NCBI RefSeq assembly: GCF_011044995.1
Contig: NZ_JAAKZW010000022.1
Location: 1-53,849 of the forward strand
Direction: 5' to 3'
Length of the DNA stretch: 53,849 nucleotides
DNA from: Streptomyces mesophilus
Lineage (GTDB): Bacteria; Actinomycetota; Actinomycetes; Streptomycetales; Streptomycetaceae
Shown here: in pieces, positions 8,013-17,089 of the stretch
How the letters are laid out: each line of letters starts with the position of its first letter
How positions within the stretch are numbered: position 1 is the stretch's first letter
Notes under the pieces: generated by a model
Told to the model about the DNA's origin: nothing
Databases searched by the model: none
What the model saw: the letters and a program-made list of their open reading frames with translations, nothing else
Program-made: the position numbers and the translations under genes

Positions 8013-10823
8013 CTACTGCTCGGCGGCGAGCACCGCCGCGAGGCGCGTACGGGAGTCCACGCCCAGCTTGGAGAAGATCCGGCCCAGGTGGTACTCGACG
8101 GTCTTCACACTGATCACCAGCTCGCGCGCCACCTGACGGTTGGTGAGTCCGCGCACCACATGACTGGCCACGGCCAGCTCCTGGGGTGTCAGGAGCGCCG
8201 ACTCCCTGGCCCGGCGCTCGGCCGGCTGGAGGCCGCAGGCCGCCAACTCCCTTTCGCAGCGCTCCAGATCGGGCCGGGCATCGAGGCGTCCGAGCAGCTC
8301 GCGGGCCTTGCCGAGCTGCGCGCCCGCCCGCTTGCGCTGCCCCGTACGGCGCAGGAACTGCCCGTACGCGAGGTGCAGCAGCGCACGGTCGAAGGGGATC
8401 TCGACGTGCTCGGCGTGCTTCAGGGCGAGCCGGAAGGAGCGTTCGGCCGCGGCCGGGTCGCCGCGGGCCGCCTCCAGCGCGCCACGGGCACGGGCGGCGA
8501 GCAGCAGCGCACCGTGGTGGCCGCGCTGCACGGCCGCCGTCTCGCAGGGCGCCAGGGCGGACGCGGCGCGCTTGTGGTCGTCGAGGGCCGTCCAGGCGTC
8601 GGCGAGCACATCGGCCCACGGCAGCGACCCGGGCTCGGCGAAATCGCCCCGGCCGTCGAGCGCGAGCAGCGGGTCGAGGGCGGCGGCGACCTCTTCGTGG
8701 CGGCCTTGGGCACGGGCCAGATGCGCTTCGGCGAGTGACGCCCAGACGACCGGGTTGAGATGACCCAAGGCGGCGTACTCGCGGACGACCCGGGCGTCCG
8801 CCGCGGCCTTGCCGAAGGAGCCGCGGGCGCTGTGCAGAAGGGCGGCGATGGTGCGGCAGTACAGGGCGATATGCGGCTGATCGGTGTCCGCGGCCAGGGT
8901 CAGCGCGAACTCGCAGTGCACCAGGGCGTCGTCCCAGCGGCCCGCGCGGTACTCGGCCGAGGCGAGCGCGGTGGCGGTCAGCACCCGGAACGACGCGGCC
9001 CGGCCCTGGCAGTGCGCGAACACACCGGTCAGGTCGGCCACCGCGCCCCGCACATCACCGGCGATCTCGCGCAGTCCACCGCGCGCGAGCAGTTCCTCGA
9101 GCTCGGCGGGCGAGGCGAGTGCGGGGTCGGGGAGCTTCGGCAGTGCGGCGAGCGCGCCCGCCGCGTCGCCGCTCATCGCCCGTCCGATCAGGGCGAGGTA
9201 GCGGATCATGTCGGTGGCGGTGTCGTCCGGTGCGGTGCGCAGGGCGAGCCCGGCCCACTCCGCCATCTCCGCGCCGCGCGCCATGCTCCCGTACAACGCG
9301 GCGAACTGGCCGGCGATCCGGGCCGCGAGCACCGGTTCGCCCTGCGGGTCGCACTGCCGCCAGGCGTCCCTGAGCAGCCGCTCGGCCCGGTCGATGTCGA
9401 ACAGGCTGAGCCTGCCGAGCAGATAGCTGCGCCAGCCCGTCGCGGCGAACGTGCCGAGCTCGCGGGCCGCCTCCGCCACATCCGGTACATCGCCCGCGAG
9501 GATGCGGCACTCCACTTCCTCCAGGGTGTAGCGCTCGTACGCCGTCCTGTCCTTGACCAGCCGTGCGGCGGCGCCCAGTCGGGCCGCGGCGCTCACCCAC
9601 GCGCCTTCGGCCGCGAGCCGGCGGCCGAGCGCGGCGAGGTCGGCGGCAAGGGCGGGATCGGGTCCGGTCGCGGCCGCCGCGCGATGCCGCAGGGCGCCCG
9701 CGGGATCGGCCCCGTACAGGGCGGCGGCGCGCAGATGGAGCGTGGTGCGGCGGGACGGGCCGAGCTGGTGGTAGACGGCGGCGTGGACGAGAGGGTGCGG
9801 AAAACGGATCAGTTGAACGCCGGGGCGCTCCGTCAGGAGCCCGGCCCGCACGGCCTCTTCGAGCGCCTGGGAGGCCTCGGCCGGGCACGGCCGCGGTGGT
9901 GTGCCGTCGGCGAGGGCGGCCGCGTCGTCGAGGGTGCACTGCATGCCGAGCACACTGGCCGCGCTGACCAGCGCCTCGGCGCCCGGTGTGCAGGCGCGGA
10001 GCCGGGCGAGGACGAGTGCGGTGAACGACTTCGGCGCGGGGGGTGCCATATCGCTGCGTTCCAGGGCGAGGAGAAGCTCCGGGCCCTCCTGTTCGAGCAG
10101 GGCGAGGGTGTGCAGCGGGTTGCCCGCGGTGTGGGCGCGCAGCCGGGCCGCGGCGCGTGCGGTGAGACCGCCGCCGGTCAACTCCCGTAATTCCACGGTG
10201 TCCAGACCGTCCAGGTCGATCCGGGTCGTGGTGTCCGCGGTGAAGAGACGGCGCAGGCCGTCCGGGAGCCGGGCGTCGTCGATATCGCGTACGACGAGGA
10301 GGGTCAGGACCCGGTCGGCGCGGAGTCTGCGGACGGCGAACGCCAGGGCCTGCAGGGAGGCGGGGTCCGCCCACTGGGCGTCGTCGACGACGAGCGCGAC
10401 CACGTGCCCGTCCGCCGCGCCGGTCTGCGCGCCCTGGGCCTCGTCGAAGGCGGTCACGCGCTCGTCGGGCGCCGGGGTGCCCGTGCCGCCCTCGTTGTCC
10501 TGCGCCTCGTTGCCCTGCGCCTCGTTGTCCTGCGCCTCGTCGAGCGCCTCCAGGAGCGCGGCGCCCGCGGCCGGCGGGTCGACCCAGCGGGTGCGCTGCC
10601 CGTCGAGCAGCCGCTCGAGCAGCCCGAAGGTCAGCTGCGCCTCGGCCTCGTCGCCGTCGACGAGCAGGGCCCGGTCGACGGTGGTCAGGAACTCCCGTAC
10701 GAGAGCGGTCTTGCCGATACCGGCGGGGCCCTGCACGAGCACGCTCTGCGGCCGGCCCTCGCTCGCCAGGTGGCGCGCGTGGGCGAGGGTGGCGAGTGCT
10801 GTCCTTCGTCCTACGAAGTCCAC
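8013..10823 (-). CDS. LAL-type LuxR-family transcriptional regulator
   Basis: Large ATP-binding LuxR regulator (936 aa, normal for LAL/MalT-like STAND proteins). Walker A is GPAGIGKTALV near residue 33; Walker B is ALVVDDAQWAD. A long helical TPR-like middle follows. The C-terminal LuxR helix-turn-helix is LTPQELAVASHVVRGLTNRQVA with SVKTVEYHLGRIFSKLGV. GTG 10823 is selected because GGAGG lies 6 nt upstream; the longer frame to 10925 lacks a ribosome site. Three 15-nt tandem repeats (10492-10536) encode AQ(D/G)NE units between the Walker motifs. Such regulators act in pathway-specific or sugar control; the target here is unknown. Confidence 0.93.
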   Translation of the reverse strand: MDFVGRRTALATLAHARHLASEGRPQSVLVQGPAGIGKTALVREFLTTVDRALLVDGDEAEAQLTFGLLERLLDGQRTRWVDPPAAGAALLEALDEAQDNEAQGNEAQDNEGGTGTPAPDERVTAFDEAQGAQTGAADGHVVALVVDDAQWADPASLQALAFAVRRLRADRVLTLLVVRDIDDARLPDGLRRLFTADTTTRIDLDGLDTVELRELTGGGLTARAAARLRAHTAGNPLHTLALLEQEGPELLLALERSDMAPPAPKSFTALVLARLRACTPGAEALVSAASVLGMQCTLDDAAALADGTPPRPCPAEASQALEEAVRAGLLTERPGVQLIRFPHPLVHAAVYHQLGPSRRTTLHLRAAALYGADPAGALRHRAAAATGPDPALAADLAALGRRLAAEGAWVSAAARLGAAARLVKDRTAYERYTLEEVECRILAGDVPDVAEAARELGTFAATGWRSYLLGRLSLFDIDRAERLLRDAWRQCDPQGEPVLAARIAGQFAALYGSMARGAEMAEWAGLALRTAPDDTATDMIRYLALIGRAMSGDAAGALAALPKLPDPALASPAELEELLARGGLREIAGDVRGAVADLTGVFAHCQGRAASFRVLTATALASAEYRAGRWDDALVHCEFALTLAADTDQPHIALYCRTIAALLHSARGSFGKAAADARVVREYAALGHLNPVVWASLAEAHLARAQGRHEEVAAALDPLLALDGRGDFAEPGSLPWADVLADAWTALDDHKRAASALAPCETAAVQRGHHGALLLAARARGALEAARGDPAAAERSFRLALKHAEHVEIPFDRALLHLAYGQFLRRTGQRKRAGAQLGKARELLGRLDARPDLERCERELAACGLQPAERRARESALLTPQELAVASHVVRGLTNRQVARELVISVKTVEYHLGRIFSKLGVDSRTRLAAVLAAEQ
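10492..10536 (-). repeat. 15-bp coding tandem repeat, three units
   Basis: Three consecutive 15-nt units, the outer two identical (TCGTTGTCCTGCGCC) and the middle one differing by one base. They encode repeated AQ(D/G)NE in the LAL regulator. The length keeps frame, so copy-number change would be tolerated. Confidence 0.8.
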
Positions 10824-10947
10824 CCCGCACCTCCGCGCGACGGCCGTGGTTCGCATCCTCGCGCGCAGGTACGGGGCGGTACAGGCCGCATCCGGCCAGG
10901 GCGGTGATGGGCCGGAAGTGCACATCGCACCAGCCGGCCCGGGGCCC

Positions 10948-11874
10948 TCAACCGGCTCCGTACACCGCTCCCGGCGCCTCGGACGACGCCAGCAACTTCA
11001 GTGCCACGTCGCCCACTTCGACAGGCGACCAGCGCGCACCCTTGTCCGCGGACGGGCCGCGGCGCCAGCCCTCCATGACCGTCACCTTGCCGGCCTCCAC
11101 CTCGAAGACCCGGCCGGTCACACCCTCCGAAGCGGACGAGCCGAGCCAGACCACCAGGGGCGAGACGTTCTCGGGGGCCATCGCGTCGAAGTCCCCCTCC
11201 CCCGGGGCCGCCATCGTCGCGGCGAAGGTCTCCTGCGTCATACGGGTGCGCGCCGCCGGGGCGATCGCGTTGACCTGGACGCCGTAGCGGCCCATTTCGG
11301 CGGCGGCCACCGCGGTCAGGCCGAGGATGCCGGCCTTCGCGGCGGAGTAGTTGCCCTGGCCGACAGAGCCCAACAGACCTGCCCCTGAGCTGGTGTTGAC
11401 GACGCGGGCGGCGACCGTGCGCCCCGCCTTGGCCTCCGCACGCCACCAGGCCGCAGCGTGCTTCAGCGGCAGGAAGTGGCCCTTGAGATGCACCCGCATC
11501 ACCGCGTCCCAGTCGTCCTCGTCGAGGTTGACCAGCATCCGGTCCCGCAGGAAGCCCGCGTTGTTCACCAAGGTGTCCACGCGGCCGTACGCCTCGAGGG
11601 CCGTACCGATCAGCGAAGACGCTCCCTCGGACGTCGCGATGTCGCCGCCGTGCGCGACCGCCGAGCCTCCCGCGGCCTCGATCTCGGCGACCACACGGGC
11701 GGCCGGACTGTCCGCCCCGGCGGCCGTTCCGTCGAGTCCCACGCCGAGGTCGTTCACGACGACCCGCGCGCCCTCGGCGGCGAAGGCCAGCGCGTGCGCC
11801 CGGCCGAGGCCGCGGCCCGCTCCCGTCACGACGACCACGCGCTCCGCACACAGACCCGTTGCCTCAACCGGCAT
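10948..11874 (-). CDS. Short-chain dehydrogenase, Rv3548c-like (HIP catabolism locus)
   Basis: SDR of 308 aa, longer than a classical SDR, as in the 17-beta-HSD4 / Rv3548c type. Cofactor motif VVVVTGAGRGLGRAHALAF; NNAGF; catalytic SGAG...YSAAKAG, with the active-site Tyr-x-x-x-Lys in NYSAAKAGILGL. The C-terminal extension after VTGRVFEVEAG contains a WSPVEVGDVALKLL segment. The ATG lies one nucleotide after the stop of the preceding SDR gene, so the two form an operon read away from a KstR2-like operator. By synteny with mycobacterial Rv3548c-Rv3549c it probably oxidises or reduces a hydroxyacyl-CoA in steroid C/D-ring breakdown; the exact step is not established by the sequence. Confidence 0.87.
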   Translation of the reverse strand: MPVEATGLCAERVVVVTGAGRGLGRAHALAFAAEGARVVVNDLGVGLDGTAAGADSPAARVVAEIEAAGGSAVAHGGDIATSEGASSLIGTALEAYGRVDTLVNNAGFLRDRMLVNLDEDDWDAVMRVHLKGHFLPLKHAAAWWRAEAKAGRTVAARVVNTSSGAGLLGSVGQGNYSAAKAGILGLTAVAAAEMGRYGVQVNAIAPAARTRMTQETFAATMAAPGEGDFDAMAPENVSPLVVWLGSSASEGVTGRVFEVEAGKVTVMEGWRRGPSADKGARWSPVEVGDVALKLLASSEAPGAVYGAG

Positions 11875-11875
11875 A

Positions 11876-12640
11876 TCAACTCTCCTTGTTGGCATTCGCA
11901 GCGTCCAGAAAGGCGGGCCGCTCCCCGCCCCCGTGCAGCAGCAGACTCGCCCCGCTGACATACGCGGCGCGCGAGGAGGCCAGGAACACCGCCGCCTCCC
12001 CCACATCAGAAGGTTCCGCGAGCCGCCCCAGCGGTACGGTCGCCGCGACCGCCGCCACGCCGGCCTCGTCGCCGTAGTGCAGCTCGGTGAGTTCGGTGCG
12101 CACCATCCCGAGCACGAGCGTGTTCACCCGTACCTCCGGCGCCCACTCCACCGCCATCGAAGCGGCCAGATTCGCCAGTCCCGCCTTCGCCGCCCCGTAC
12201 GCCGCACTGCCCGGCGAAGGCCGCTGACCGCTGACGCTGCCGATCATGACGACCGAGCCGCGGCTCTCCCGCAGCAGCGGGTACGCGGCGAGCGAGACGG
12301 CCATCGGGACGGTCAGATTGAGTTCGACGACGCGTACGTGCCGGGCCGCGTCGCTCTCGGAGAGCAACCGGTACGGCGTGCCACCGGCGTTGTTGACCAG
12401 CGCGTCCAACCGGCCGTACCGGCCGGAGACTTCGGCGAACAACGCCTCGACCCCGGCGGGGTCCCGCAGATCCGCCGCCACGAACTCCGCCTTGCGGCCC
12501 GCCTCTTCGACCGGTGCGTCCGGTGGTCTGCGGGCGCAGATCACCACCTGCGCACCGGCCGCGAGAAAGGCCCGGGCGATTCCGGCGCCGACGCCACGGG
12601 TGCCGCCCGTGACGACCGCGACCCTCCCATCCATCTCCAT
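11876..12640 (-). CDS. Short-chain dehydrogenase, Rv3549c-like
   Basis: Classical SDR of 254 aa. Cofactor motif VAVVTGGTRGVGAGIARAF, NNAGG, catalytic GSVSG and YGAAKAG, and a C-terminal YVSGASLLLHGGG typical of tetrameric SDRs. ATG 12640 or the next in-frame ATG at 12634 could start it; GGAAGG 9 nt upstream favours 12640. It is the first gene of a two-gene operon divergent from echA20-ipdABC; the 56-nt gap holds an 18-bp palindrome fitting KstR2. Its place matches Rv3549c in the mycobacterial HIP cluster. Confidence 0.87.
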   Translation of the reverse strand: MEMDGRVAVVTGGTRGVGAGIARAFLAAGAQVVICARRPPDAPVEEAGRKAEFVAADLRDPAGVEALFAEVSGRYGRLDALVNNAGGTPYRLLSESDAARHVRVVELNLTVPMAVSLAAYPLLRESRGSVVMIGSVSGQRPSPGSAAYGAAKAGLANLAASMAVEWAPEVRVNTLVLGMVRTELTELHYGDEAGVAAVAATVPLGRLAEPSDVGEAAVFLASSRAAYVSGASLLLHGGGERPAFLDAANANKES

Positions 12641-12659
12641 TCGCTGCTACCTTCCCCAC

Positions 12660-12677
12660 CTAACAAATGTTTGGTGG
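12660..12677. promoter_or_regulatory. Predicted KstR2 operator 1
   Basis: CTAACAAATGTTTGGTGG, an imperfect palindrome, nearly the same as the site at 24433-24450 read on the other strand. Its core AACAAATGTTTGGT fits 8 of 10 defined positions of the mycobacterial KstR2 consensus AnCAAGnnCTTGnT. It lies between the divergent SDR operon and the echA20-ipdABC operon. Confidence 0.75.
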
Positions 12678-12696
12678 AAAGGTAGCTGATCCCGCA

Positions 12697-13479
12697 ATGA
12701 CTGTCAGGCCCGCCTCCACTGTCAAAGGCGTCTCCACCTCGAGCCCGGACAAGGGCATCGCACTGGTCACCGTCGACTTCCCGCCCGTCAACGCCCTTCC
12801 CGTACAAGGCTGGTACGACCTGGCCGACGCGCTGCTCGCGGCGGGACGCGATCCCGGGACGCGGGTCGTGGTCCTCAACTCCGCGGGCCGGGGCTTCAAT
12901 GCGGGCGTCGACATCAAGGAGATGCAGCGCGACTCCGGGCACGGCGCGCTCATCGGCGCCAACCGCGGCTGTTACGCGGCCTTCTCGGCGGTGTACGACT
13001 GCGAGGTCCCGGTCGTCGCCGCGGTGCACGGGTTCTGTCTGGGCGGCGGGATCGGGCTCGTCGGCAACGCGGATGCCATCGTGGCCAGCGAGGACGCGAC
13101 CTTCGGTCTGCCGGAGCTGGACCGCGGCGCGCTCGGGGCGGCCACGCATCTGTCACGTCTGGTCCCGCAGCATCTGATGCGCGCCCTGTACTACACCTCG
13201 CGCACCGCGACCGCCGCCGAGCTGCATGCGCACGGCTCGGTCTGGAAGGTGGTGCCGCGCGAGCAACTCCTGGACGAGGCGCTCGACTTGGCGCGCGAGA
13301 TCGCGCAGAAGGACGGCTATCTGCTGCGGCTCGCGAAGGCCGCGATCAACGGCATCGACCCGGTGGACGTCCACCGCAGCTACCGCTTCGAGCAGGGCTT
13401 CACCTTCGAGGCCAACCTCAGCGGGGTGGCCGACCGGGTCCGCGACACCTTCGGCTCCGATGGAGGGGAAGACAAGTGA
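12697..13479 (+). CDS. echA20: Enoyl-CoA hydratase/isomerase family protein, EchA20-like
   Basis: Crotonase-fold protein of 260 aa, first gene of a four-gene operon with ipdA, ipdB and ipdC. Crotonase features: oxyanion-hole segment NSAGRGFNAGVDIKEM and HGFCLGGGIGLVGNADAIVASEDATFGLPELDRGALG. In Mycobacterium, EchA20 (Rv3550) opens the last steroid ring (HIEC-CoA hydrolysis) before IpdAB. Position directly upstream of ipdA is diagnostic. ATG 12697 is used; an in-frame ATG at 12667 lies inside the predicted operator and would add residues of no family character. The stop overlaps the ipdA GTG. Confidence 0.9.
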   Translation: MTVRPASTVKGVSTSSPDKGIALVTVDFPPVNALPVQGWYDLADALLAAGRDPGTRVVVLNSAGRGFNAGVDIKEMQRDSGHGALIGANRGCYAAFSAVYDCEVPVVAAVHGFCLGGGIGLVGNADAIVASEDATFGLPELDRGALGAATHLSRLVPQHLMRALYYTSRTATAAELHAHGSVWKVVPREQLLDEALDLAREIAQKDGYLLRLAKAAINGIDPVDVHRSYRFEQGFTFEANLSGVADRVRDTFGSDGGEDK

Positions 13480-14324
13480 CCGACAAGACCATGACCGTCG
13501 AGGCCGTCATCGGCCGCCTGGAGAGCGGTATGACCCTCGGCATCGGCGGCTGGGGCTCGCGCCGCAAGCCGATGGCCCTGGTCCGCGCCCTGCTGCGGTC
13601 CGAGGTCACCGATCTGACGGTGGTCTCGTACGGCGGCCCCGATGTGGGCCTGCTCGCCGCGGCCGGCCGGATCCGCAAGCTGATCAGCCCCTTCACCACC
13701 CTCGACACCATCCCGCTCGAACCGCATTTCCGCGCCGCGCGCGAGAGCGGGGCCTTCGAGCTGACGGAGGTCGACGAGGCGATGTTCATGTGGGGACTGC
13801 ACGCGGCCGTGAACCGGCTGCCGTTCCTGCCGGTGCGGGCCGGGATCGGCTCGGACGTCATGCGCGTCAACCCGGCCCTGAGGACGGTGACTTCACCGTA
13901 CGAGGACAGCGAGACCTTCGTCGCGATGCCGGCGCTCAAGCTGGACGCCGCTTTCGTCCACCTCAACCGCGCCGACCGGCTCGGCAACGGCCAGTACCTG
14001 GGCCCCGACCCCTACTTCGACGACCTGTTCTGCGAGGCCGCCGACGCCGCGTATGTCTCCTGCGAGCGGATCGTGGAGACGGCCGAGCTCACCAAGGAGT
14101 CCGCACCCCAGACGCTCCTGGTGAAGCGGCACAGCGTGGCCGGCGTGATCGAGACCCCGAACGGTGCGCACTTCACGTCCTGCGCGCCCGACTACGAGCG
14201 GGACGAGCCCTTCCAGAAGCTGTACGCGACCACGCCGTACGCCGAGTTCGCCGAGCGCTTCCTCGCCGGGGACGAGGCCGCCTACCAGTCGGCCGTGGAG
14301 GCCTGGCACGAGGAGCAGAAGTGA
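13476..14324 (+). CDS. ipdA: IpdA, alpha subunit of steroid-ring-cleaving CoA-transferase-family hydrolase
   Basis: Protein of 282 aa of the family I CoA-transferase fold, close to mycobacterial IpdA (Rv3551). Characteristic stretches are MTLGIGGWGSRRKPMALVRALL at the start, TVVSYGGPDVGLLAAAGRI and FVHLNRADRLGNGQYLGPDPYFDDLF. IpdAB hydrolyses the last carbocyclic ring intermediate (COCHEA-CoA) of steroid C/D-ring degradation rather than transferring CoA. Start GTG 13476 overlaps the echA20 stop (GTGA) with GGAGGGG 7 nt upstream. Its own stop overlaps the ipdB start. Cytoplasmic heterodimer with IpdB. Confidence 0.94.
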   Translation: MTDKTMTVEAVIGRLESGMTLGIGGWGSRRKPMALVRALLRSEVTDLTVVSYGGPDVGLLAAAGRIRKLISPFTTLDTIPLEPHFRAARESGAFELTEVDEAMFMWGLHAAVNRLPFLPVRAGIGSDVMRVNPALRTVTSPYEDSETFVAMPALKLDAAFVHLNRADRLGNGQYLGPDPYFDDLFCEAADAAYVSCERIVETAELTKESAPQTLLVKRHSVAGVIETPNGAHFTSCAPDYERDEPFQKLYATTPYAEFAERFLAGDEAAYQSAVEAWHEEQK

Positions 14325-15064
14325 CGACCATGACGACTGTGACCCGCGCCGAGTACTGCGTGATCGCCTGCGCCGAGGCCTGGCGCGACAACGGCGAAGT
14401 GCTCGCCAGCCCCATGGGGCTGATCCCCGGCTTCGGCGCCCGCCTGGCCAAGCGCACCTTCGCTCCCGATCTGCTCCTGACCGACGGCGAGGCGATGCTC
14501 GTCGACCTGGACGGAACGGTCGAGGGCTGGCTGCCCTACCGCCAGCACCTCGCCATGGTCACGGGCGGCAAGCGGCACGTGATGATGGGCGCCAGCCAGA
14601 TCGACCGCTACGGCAACCAGAACATCTCCTGCATCGGCGACTGGGCACAGCCCAAGCGCCAGCTGCTCGGGGTGCGCGGCGCACCGGTCAACACCCTCAA
14701 CAATCCGACGAGTTACTGGATCCCCAAGCACTCCAGGCGGGTCTTCGTCGAGCACGTCGACATGGTGTCCGGCGTCGGCTACCAGCGGGCCGCCGAGGCG
14801 GGCCCGAGCGCGACGCGCTACCACCGCCTTCCGCGCGTGGTCACCAACCTGGGCGTCTTCGACTTCGAGACCCCCGACCACGCGATGCGCCTGGCGTCCC
14901 TGCACCCCGGGGTCACGGTGGACGAGGTGGCCGAGGCCACCGGGTTCGCGCTGGTCGTCCCCGACGACGTACCGCGCACGCGTGAACCGTCCGCGCACGA
15001 GCTGGAGTTGATCCGCGAGGTCATCGACCCACGTGCGCTGCGGGACCGCGAGGTGCCCGCGTAA
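14321..15064 (+). CDS. ipdB: IpdB, beta subunit of steroid-ring-cleaving CoA-transferase-family hydrolase
   Basis: Partner of IpdA, 247 aa, close to Rv3552. Typical segments: RAEYCVIACAEAWRDNGEVLASPMGLIPGFGARLA, GGKRHVMMGASQIDRYGNQNISCIGDW, GVRGAPVNTLNNPTSYWIPKHS. GTG 14321 overlaps the ipdA stop and has GGAG 5 nt upstream; an ATG three codons later (14330) is an alternative with worse spacing. The stop TAA shares a base with the ipdC ATG (TAATG), showing tight coupling. Confidence 0.94.
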   Translation: MTTMTTVTRAEYCVIACAEAWRDNGEVLASPMGLIPGFGARLAKRTFAPDLLLTDGEAMLVDLDGTVEGWLPYRQHLAMVTGGKRHVMMGASQIDRYGNQNISCIGDWAQPKRQLLGVRGAPVNTLNNPTSYWIPKHSRRVFVEHVDMVSGVGYQRAAEAGPSATRYHRLPRVVTNLGVFDFETPDHAMRLASLHPGVTVDEVAEATGFALVVPDDVPRTREPSAHELELIREVIDPRALRDREVPA

Positions 15065-16176
15065 TGGCTGTCACATCTCTGCAGACTGCTCTCACGCGCC
15101 TCGTCGGCGTCCGCCACCCCATCGTCCAGACCGGGATGGGCTGGGTGGCGGGTCCCCGTCTCGTGTCGGCCACGGCGAACGCGGGCGCGCTCGGCATCCT
15201 GGCCTCCGCGACGATGACGGTCGACCAACTGCGTACGGCGGTACGGGAGGTCAAGTCCCGTACGTCGGAGCCGTTCGGGGTGAATCTGCGGGCGGACGCC
15301 GGGGACGCGGGCGACCGGGTGCGGATCATCATCGACGAGGGCGTGAAGGTCGCCTCCTTCGCGCTCGCGCCGTCCAAGGAGCTGATCGCCGAGCTCAAGG
15401 AGGCGGGTGTGGTCGTCGTGCCGTCCATCGGGGCGCGGCGGCACGCCGAGAAGGTCGCGGCGTGGGGTGCGGACGCGGTGATCGTGCAGGGCGGCGAGGG
15501 CGGCGGGCACACGGGGGACGTGGCGACCACCGTGCTGCTGCCGCAGGTGGTGGACGCCGTGGACATCCCGGTCGTGGCGGCGGGCGGGTTCCACGACGGG
15601 CGCGGTCTGGTGGCCGCGCTCGCGTACGGGGCGGCCGGTATCGCGATGGGGACGCGCTTTCTGCTCACCTCGGACTCGACCGTCCCGGACGCGGTCAAGG
15701 CCCGCTATCTCGCCGCGACCGTCAAGGACGTCACGGTCACGACGGCCGTGGACGGCCTCCCGCACCGCATGCTCCGTACGGAGCTGGTGACGTCCCTGGA
15801 GAACGCGGGCCGCACCCGCACCCTGACGCGTGCCGTGCGCCATGCGGCGGCGTTCCGCAAGCTCTCCGGGCTCAGCTGGCGGCAGATGGTCCGCGAGGGG
15901 CTCGCGATGAAGCACGGCAAGGACCTGGCGTGGAGCCAGGTGCTGCTCGCCGCCAACACCCCCATGCTCCTCAAGGCCTCCATGGTCGAGGGCCGCACGG
16001 ACCTCGGCGTCATGGCGTCGGGGCAGGTCGCCGGTGTGATCGAGGACCTGCCCTCCTGCAAGGAACTGGTGGACCGCGTGCTGGCCGAGGCCGACGCGGT
16101 CCTCATGCGACTGCAAGCGCAGTCACGTCCAGCCGCACCAGCGCAAGCGCAAGGCACCCTGCCGACACCAGGGTGA
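15064..16176 (+). CDS. ipdC: IpdC, nitronate monooxygenase-family flavoprotein of HIP catabolism
   Basis: FMN-dependent TIM-barrel protein of the nitronate monooxygenase / 2-nitropropane dioxygenase fold, 370 aa, like Rv3553. Motifs: HPIVQTGMGWVAGPRLVSATANAGALGILAS at the N terminus, VIVQGGEGGGHTG (FMN phosphate region), VVAAGGFHDGRGLVAALAYGAAGIAMGTRFLLT. In mycobacteria and Rhodococcus IpdC is an NADH-dependent reductase acting on a hydroxy-HIP CoA ester before ring opening. Last gene of the echA20-ipdABC operon; the C-terminal 20 residues are Ala/Pro/Gln-rich and probably disordered. Confidence 0.93.
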   Translation: MAVTSLQTALTRLVGVRHPIVQTGMGWVAGPRLVSATANAGALGILASATMTVDQLRTAVREVKSRTSEPFGVNLRADAGDAGDRVRIIIDEGVKVASFALAPSKELIAELKEAGVVVVPSIGARRHAEKVAAWGADAVIVQGGEGGGHTGDVATTVLLPQVVDAVDIPVVAAGGFHDGRGLVAALAYGAAGIAMGTRFLLTSDSTVPDAVKARYLAATVKDVTVTTAVDGLPHRMLRTELVTSLENAGRTRTLTRAVRHAAAFRKLSGLSWRQMVREGLAMKHGKDLAWSQVLLAANTPMLLKASMVEGRTDLGVMASGQVAGVIEDLPSCKELVDRVLAEADAVLMRLQAQSRPAAPAQAQGTLPTPG

Positions 16177-16204
16177 TCCCTCTTCTCCGTAAGGGAGGAG
16201 CGTC

Positions 16205-17089
16205 ATGCCCTTGACGAGACGCGCACTGCTGAGCACCACCGCCGCCACGGCCGCCCTCACTCTCACGGCGCCGCCTGCGAGGGCCCGCCAACAGACGGGA
16301 TCCGTACGCCACATCCCGCTCCAGGGCGCGGTCAACGTCCGTGACCTGGGCGGCTACCGCACCTACGACGGCGACCGGTTCCGGCACGGCCGCGTCTACC
16401 GCGCCGACGAACTCGGCAAGCTGACGGACGCGGACGTGACCACGCTCGCCGGTCTGCGGCTTGACCGGGCGATCGACTTCCGGGTCCCGTTCGAGATCCA
16501 GCAGAACGGTGCGGACCGGCTGCCGGCGGGGGTGACCGCGGTGGCCCGCCCGGTCAGCGACCTCGGCCTGTACGCCCAGCTCCTCCAGATCATCGGCTCC
16601 CGCGATCCGGTACGCCAGGAGGCCGCCCTCGGCGGCGACCGGGGCGCGGAGCTGATGCGCACGATCTACCGCGCGTTCGTCACGGATGCCACGAACCGCG
16701 CCCGGTTCGCCGACACCCTGCGCGATCTGGCCAGGGCACGGGGCCCGGTCCTCTACCACTGCACCTCGGGCAAGGACCGTACGGGCTGGACGAGTTACCT
16801 GCTCCTGCGTCTGGTGGGCGTGCCCGCGACGACCGCGTCGCAGGACTACCTCCTGTCGAACACGTACCGCGCCGAGGCCGACCGCCGTACGCGCGAGGGG
16901 GTCCGGGCGCTGGGCCTGATGCAGAACCCGGATCTGCTGATCCCGGTCCAGGAGGTGCGGCCGGACTATCTGGGGGCCGCGCTGGGCCAGGCGGACGCGG
17001 ACTTCGGCGGGCTCACGGGGTACGTACGGGAAGGGCTCGGGCTGAACTGGGGGGTGATCGCGGCGCTCAGGGGGCGGCTGGTGGACTGA
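16205..17089 (+). CDS. Secreted tyrosine/serine protein phosphatase (PtpB-like fold)
   Basis: Exported phosphatase of 294 aa. The N terminus TRRALLSTTAATAALTLTAPPARA is a signal peptide with a twin Arg, so Tat export is possible though the motif is not full. Residues 45-60 (VNVRDLGGYRTYDG) and the signature HCTSGKDRTG (Cys-x5-Arg nucleophile loop) place it in the Y_phosphatase2/3 family of atypical phosphatases. Family members hydrolyse phosphotyrosine, phosphoserine or phosphoinositides. GGGAGGAG precedes the ATG. It starts 28 nt after ipdC and its 3' end overlaps the convergent MFS gene by 23 nt; a role in steroid metabolism is not indicated. Confidence 0.9.
   Translation: MPLTRRALLSTTAATAALTLTAPPARARQQTGSVRHIPLQGAVNVRDLGGYRTYDGDRFRHGRVYRADELGKLTDADVTTLAGLRLDRAIDFRVPFEIQQNGADRLPAGVTAVARPVSDLGLYAQLLQIIGSRDPVRQEAALGGDRGAELMRTIYRAFVTDATNRARFADTLRDLARARGPVLYHCTSGKDRTGWTSYLLLRLVGVPATTASQDYLLSNTYRAEADRRTREGVRALGLMQNPDLLIPVQEVRPDYLGAALGQADADFGGLTGYVREGLGLNWGVIAALRGRLVD

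Noticed and set aside
12667..12696. Earlier ATG for echA20
   Set aside because: It lies inside the predicted KstR2 operator and adds residues unlike the crotonase family.
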